Origin: an uncultured Eubacteriales bacterium
GTDB taxonomy: Bacteria; Bacillota; Clostridia; UMGS1883
Length of the DNA stretch: 6,542 nucleotides
Assembly: GCA_905195005.1 (NCBI GenBank)
Contig: CAJJUC010000136.1
Span: forward strand, 1 to 6,542
Direction: 5' to 3'
Positions 4,769 through 6,542 of the stretch are shown in pieces. How positions within the stretch are numbered: the first letter of the stretch is position 1; every line of letters begins with the position of its first letter. Both the position numbers and the translations under genes were made by a program. The notes beneath the pieces are model-generated. The model searched no databases and had not been told where the DNA came from. It saw only the letters and a program-made list of their open reading frames with translations.

Positions 4769-5632
4769 ATGAAACAGAAAAGATTGGTTACAATTCAGGA
4801 TTTATCATGCTTCGGAAAATGCTCGCTGACAGTGGCGCTCCCTGTGATTTCGGCGCTCGGAATTGAAACCGCGGTTATCCCGACCGCGGTGCTTTCAACG
4901 CATACGGGGGAGTGCTTTCATGATTACACCTTCTGCACGCTTGAGGGCGAGCTTGATAAAATTTCCGCCAGCTGGCAGAAAAACGGCCTGCATTTTGACG
5001 CGATTTATATTGGCTACATCGGTTCGGAGGAGCTGATTGACGCGGTGAGCCGTTTTATAGATAAATTCAGGGGAGAAGCCGTTGTGTTTATTGACCCTGC
5101 AATGGCGGATAACGGCGAGTTTTACCGCGGCATAAATGAAAAATACGCGGCAAGACTTGCGGAGCTTTGCAGAAAAGCGGATATAATTTCGCCGAATATG
5201 ACCGAGGCGCTTGTCATGTGCGGATATGCGCCGTCGGAAAAAAATATTCCCGCCGCGGAGCTTGCAAAAAAGCTTTCGGAAAGCGTTCCCGATGTTATAA
5301 TAACGGGAATCCATAACGGCGAAAGTATTGTGACGGCGGATTTTGAAGGAAAAACGCAGAATTACAGCACAGTAAGCCGAAAAATGCGCAGCGGTCATTT
5401 TTACGGGACGGGAGACCTGTTTGCAAGCGCTTTTATCGGTCTTTACATAAACGGGTGCCGGTTAGCGGAAGCCGTTGAAAAAGCTGCCGATTTTGTCAGC
5501 AGCTGCATTGAAAACACACTTGACGAAGCCGAGCTTTACAGATACGGGCTTAAGTTTGAGCAAAGTCTTGGAATACTTACAGGCTATTTTGACGTATTGA
5601 GGGGAGCTGGTATTAATGCAGGAAGGGGCTGA
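4769..5632 (+). CDS. Pyridoxamine/pyridoxine kinase (PfkB-like ribokinase superfamily)
   Basis: This enzyme phosphorylates pyridoxamine, pyridoxine or pyridoxal at the 5' hydroxyl with ATP, in the vitamin B6 salvage pathway. It has 287 residues, a usual length. Visible signatures are IQDLSCFGKCSLTVALPVISALG at 9-31 (substrate side), TAVLSTHTG at 39-47, FDAIYIGYIGSEE at 76-88, FIDPAMADNG at 107-116 (metal and ATP side), ISPNMTEA at 140-147, and GTGDLFAS at 213-220 with D216 the likely catalytic base. It follows the Na/Pi gene by 12 nt with a GGAG site at 4758-4761, and its end overlaps the response regulator gene by 17 bp, so it is co-transcribed with both. Clostridia often annotate this branch as pyridoxamine kinase (PdxY/PdxK-like); I leave the symbol empty because the two cannot be told apart here. 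A hydroxymethylpyrimidine kinase is the main alternative but is less likely from the N-terminal motif. Confidence 0.88.
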   Translation: MKQKRLVTIQDLSCFGKCSLTVALPVISALGIETAVIPTAVLSTHTGECFHDYTFCTLEGELDKISASWQKNGLHFDAIYIGYIGSEELIDAVSRFIDKFRGEAVVFIDPAMADNGEFYRGINEKYAARLAELCRKADIISPNMTEALVMCGYAPSEKNIPAAELAKKLSESVPDVIITGIHNGESIVTADFEGKTQNYSTVSRKMRSGHFYGTGDLFASAFIGLYINGCRLAEAVEKAADFVSSCIENTLDEAELYRYGLKFEQSLGILTGYFDVLRGAGINAGRG

Positions 5633-6308
5633 AATATTCTGCGTTGAGGATGACGGAGATATACGCGAGCTGATAGAATACACGCTTAAAACGGCAGGCT
5701 TTGAGGTGCGCGGTTTCGAGGGCGGCACAGAGCTTTTCGAAGCTCTTGAAAGCGCCAGACCGCTGCTGATACTGCTCGATATAATGCTTTCGGGAACAGA
5801 CGGGATGAAAATTCTGAAGCAGCTGCGTGAAAAAAGCGCCACGGCGGATATTCCGGTTATCATGGTAACGGCGAAAAGCGACAGACTTGATAAAGTGCGC
5901 GGTCTTGACTGCGGAGCGGATGACTATGTTACAAAGCCGTTTGATATACTTGAACTGATTGCGAGAATCAAGGCTGTTCTTCGGCGGAGCAAGGCAAAGC
6001 AGAACACTGCCGAGGTGCTTGAATGCGGCGAAATTGAAGCGGATTTGCCGCAGCGGCGCATAACCGTTTCGGGAAACGAGATAACGCTTACATATAAAGA
6101 ATTTGAGCTGCTTGTTTTTCTAATGGAAAATAAGGGAAAGGTTGTAACGCGGACAACCTTGCTCGATAAAATATGGAACACCGACTTTGAGGGTGAATCA
6201 CGGACGGTTGACGTGCACATCAGAACGCTGCGCCAAAAGCTCGGCGCGGCGGGAGAGCTTATTGAAACCGTGAGAAATGTCGGTTACAGGATGTGTTCCG
6301 ATGTATAA
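5616..6308 (+). CDS. OmpR/PhoB-family response regulator
   Basis: This is a cytosolic DNA-binding transcription factor controlled by phosphorylation. It has 230 residues. Residues 5-122 form the receiver domain: acidic pocket E11-D12, phosphoacceptor D55 in LLDIML, switch T85 in VTAK, Y104, and K107 in the TKPF motif. Residues 133-228 form the winged-helix effector domain, ending in the typical TVDVHIRTLRQKLG and IETVRNVGYR. The start at 5616 has GGGGAG at 5601-5606, 9 nt upstream, and lies inside the kinase gene with a 17-bp overlap. Its own end overlaps the histidine kinase start by 8 bp (ATGTATAA at 6301-6308). It is probably the partner of that kinase. The linked Na/Pi-PhoU gene makes a phosphate-sensing PhoP/PhoB role plausible, but the receiver and wing do not by themselves prove it. 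Confidence 0.93.
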   Translation: MQEGAEIFCVEDDGDIRELIEYTLKTAGFEVRGFEGGTELFEALESARPLLILLDIMLSGTDGMKILKQLREKSATADIPVIMVTAKSDRLDKVRGLDCGADDYVTKPFDILELIARIKAVLRRSKAKQNTAEVLECGEIEADLPQRRITVSGNEITLTYKEFELLVFLMENKGKVVTRTTLLDKIWNTDFEGESRTVDVHIRTLRQKLGAAGELIETVRNVGYRMCSDV

Positions 6309-6537
6309 GAAAATTTATCGCAGTATGCGCTTTGTGGCGCTGCTGACATTGGTTGTTACAAGTATTTTGATAATGTCCGCCGCTTACACAACGATTGATT
6401 CCGAGCTGCGGCGCGAATTGCGCAGTGAAACGAAAACCTGCGCGGCAATGCTTGAGAATTACGGAAACGCTTCGGAAGCGGCGAAGAAAAACAGCGTAAA
6501 CGGCATGGGTAGAAGCGTTCACAAAAATCTGCTATAA
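6301..6537 (+). CDS. Sensor histidine kinase, N-terminal fragment ending prematurely
   Basis: Only 78 codons are present before a TAA at 6535-6537. The start at 6301 overlaps the response regulator stop by 8 bp, the usual translational coupling of such pairs; an in-frame upstream start near 6277 lies inside the regulator gene and is less likely. Residues 1-10 are basic and 11-30 form one transmembrane helix (FVALLTLVVTSILIMSAAYT). They are followed by the start of an extracytoplasmic sensor segment (TIDSELRRELRSETKTCAAMLENYG). From about residue 62 the sequence (SVNGMGRSVHKNLL) no longer resembles the sensor region of this family, and all three plus-strand frames meet a stop between about 6495 and 6537. 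HAMP, HisKA and ATPase domains are absent. Either the gene is broken or the last roughly 50 bp are not native. Confidence 0.6.
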   Translation: MYKKIYRSMRFVALLTLVVTSILIMSAAYTTIDSELRRELRSETKTCAAMLENYGNASEAAKKNSVNGMGRSVHKNLL

Positions 6538-6542
6538 TTTTT

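Noticed and set aside
4895..5398. 167-codon minus-strand frame inside the pyridoxamine kinase gene
   Set aside because: It is fully inside a well-supported gene on the other strand, has no family resemblance and no upstream signals.
6505..6536. Promoter at the right edge (TTCACA and TATAAT)
   Set aside because: The two boxes are separated by only 9 nt, far from the 16-18 nt needed, and no gene follows within the window.
1..6542. CRISPR array, tRNA, rRNA, or complete insertion sequence
   Set aside because: No regularly spaced long repeats, cloverleaf-like sequence, rRNA motifs, transposase or terminal inverted repeats were seen on reading both strands.

Overview
The window looks like two pieces of DNA of different origin joined near position 780. 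From about 780 to the right end it reads as the chromosome of a Gram-positive anaerobe of the class Clostridia, most likely Oscillospiraceae/Ruminococcaceae-like. The basis is the style of ribosomal proteins L13 and S9, strong GGAGG-type ribosome binding sites before most genes, consensus TTGACA/TATAAT promoters, and the gene families themselves. Positions 1 to about 780 read as Bacteroidetes accessory DNA: the end of a small helix-turn-helix gene of the kind carried by Bacteroides conjugative or mobilizable elements, an AT-rich spacer, a promoter of the Bacteroidetes TAnnTTTG type, and the start of a DUF4062 gene with no Shine-Dalgarno sequence. Whether the join is a real insertion or an assembly or amplification chimera cannot be settled from the sequence.

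Layout. 3-185: 3' end of the HTH gene. 186-446: AT-rich spacer with short direct repeats, a long hairpin and a Bacteroidetes-like promoter. 447-863: DUF4062 domain whose family-like sequence stops near codon 112 and runs on into unrelated sequence. 777-815: hairpin plus T-run that looks like an intrinsic terminator. 942-1849 (minus strand): the rplM-rpsI operon with its own promoter (1895-1923) and terminator (942-988). 2036-2871: a divergently transcribed HAD-family (Cof-type) phosphatase with a consensus promoter. 2893-6537: a tightly packed plus-strand operon of a Na+/phosphate cotransporter fused to a PhoU domain, a pyridoxamine/pyridoxine kinase, an OmpR-family response regulator and the start of a sensor histidine kinase. 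The last reading frame closes after 78 codons, right at the window edge.

How the genes fit together. rplM-rpsI is the usual pair for ribosome assembly. The plus-strand operon joins phosphate uptake (the Na/Pi-PhoU protein) to a PhoP/PhoB-like two-component system, and three ATTAAA/TATAAA-type hexamers at 11-bp spacing lie just upstream of its promoter. A phosphate-responsive, self-regulated unit is therefore a reasonable inference but not proven; the vitamin B6 kinase in the middle is the unexpected member. I found no CRISPR array, tRNA, rRNA or complete mobile element, and no convincing new multi-gene system. The most notable points are the lineage junction, the 11-bp repeat array, and the broken reading frames at both flanks.
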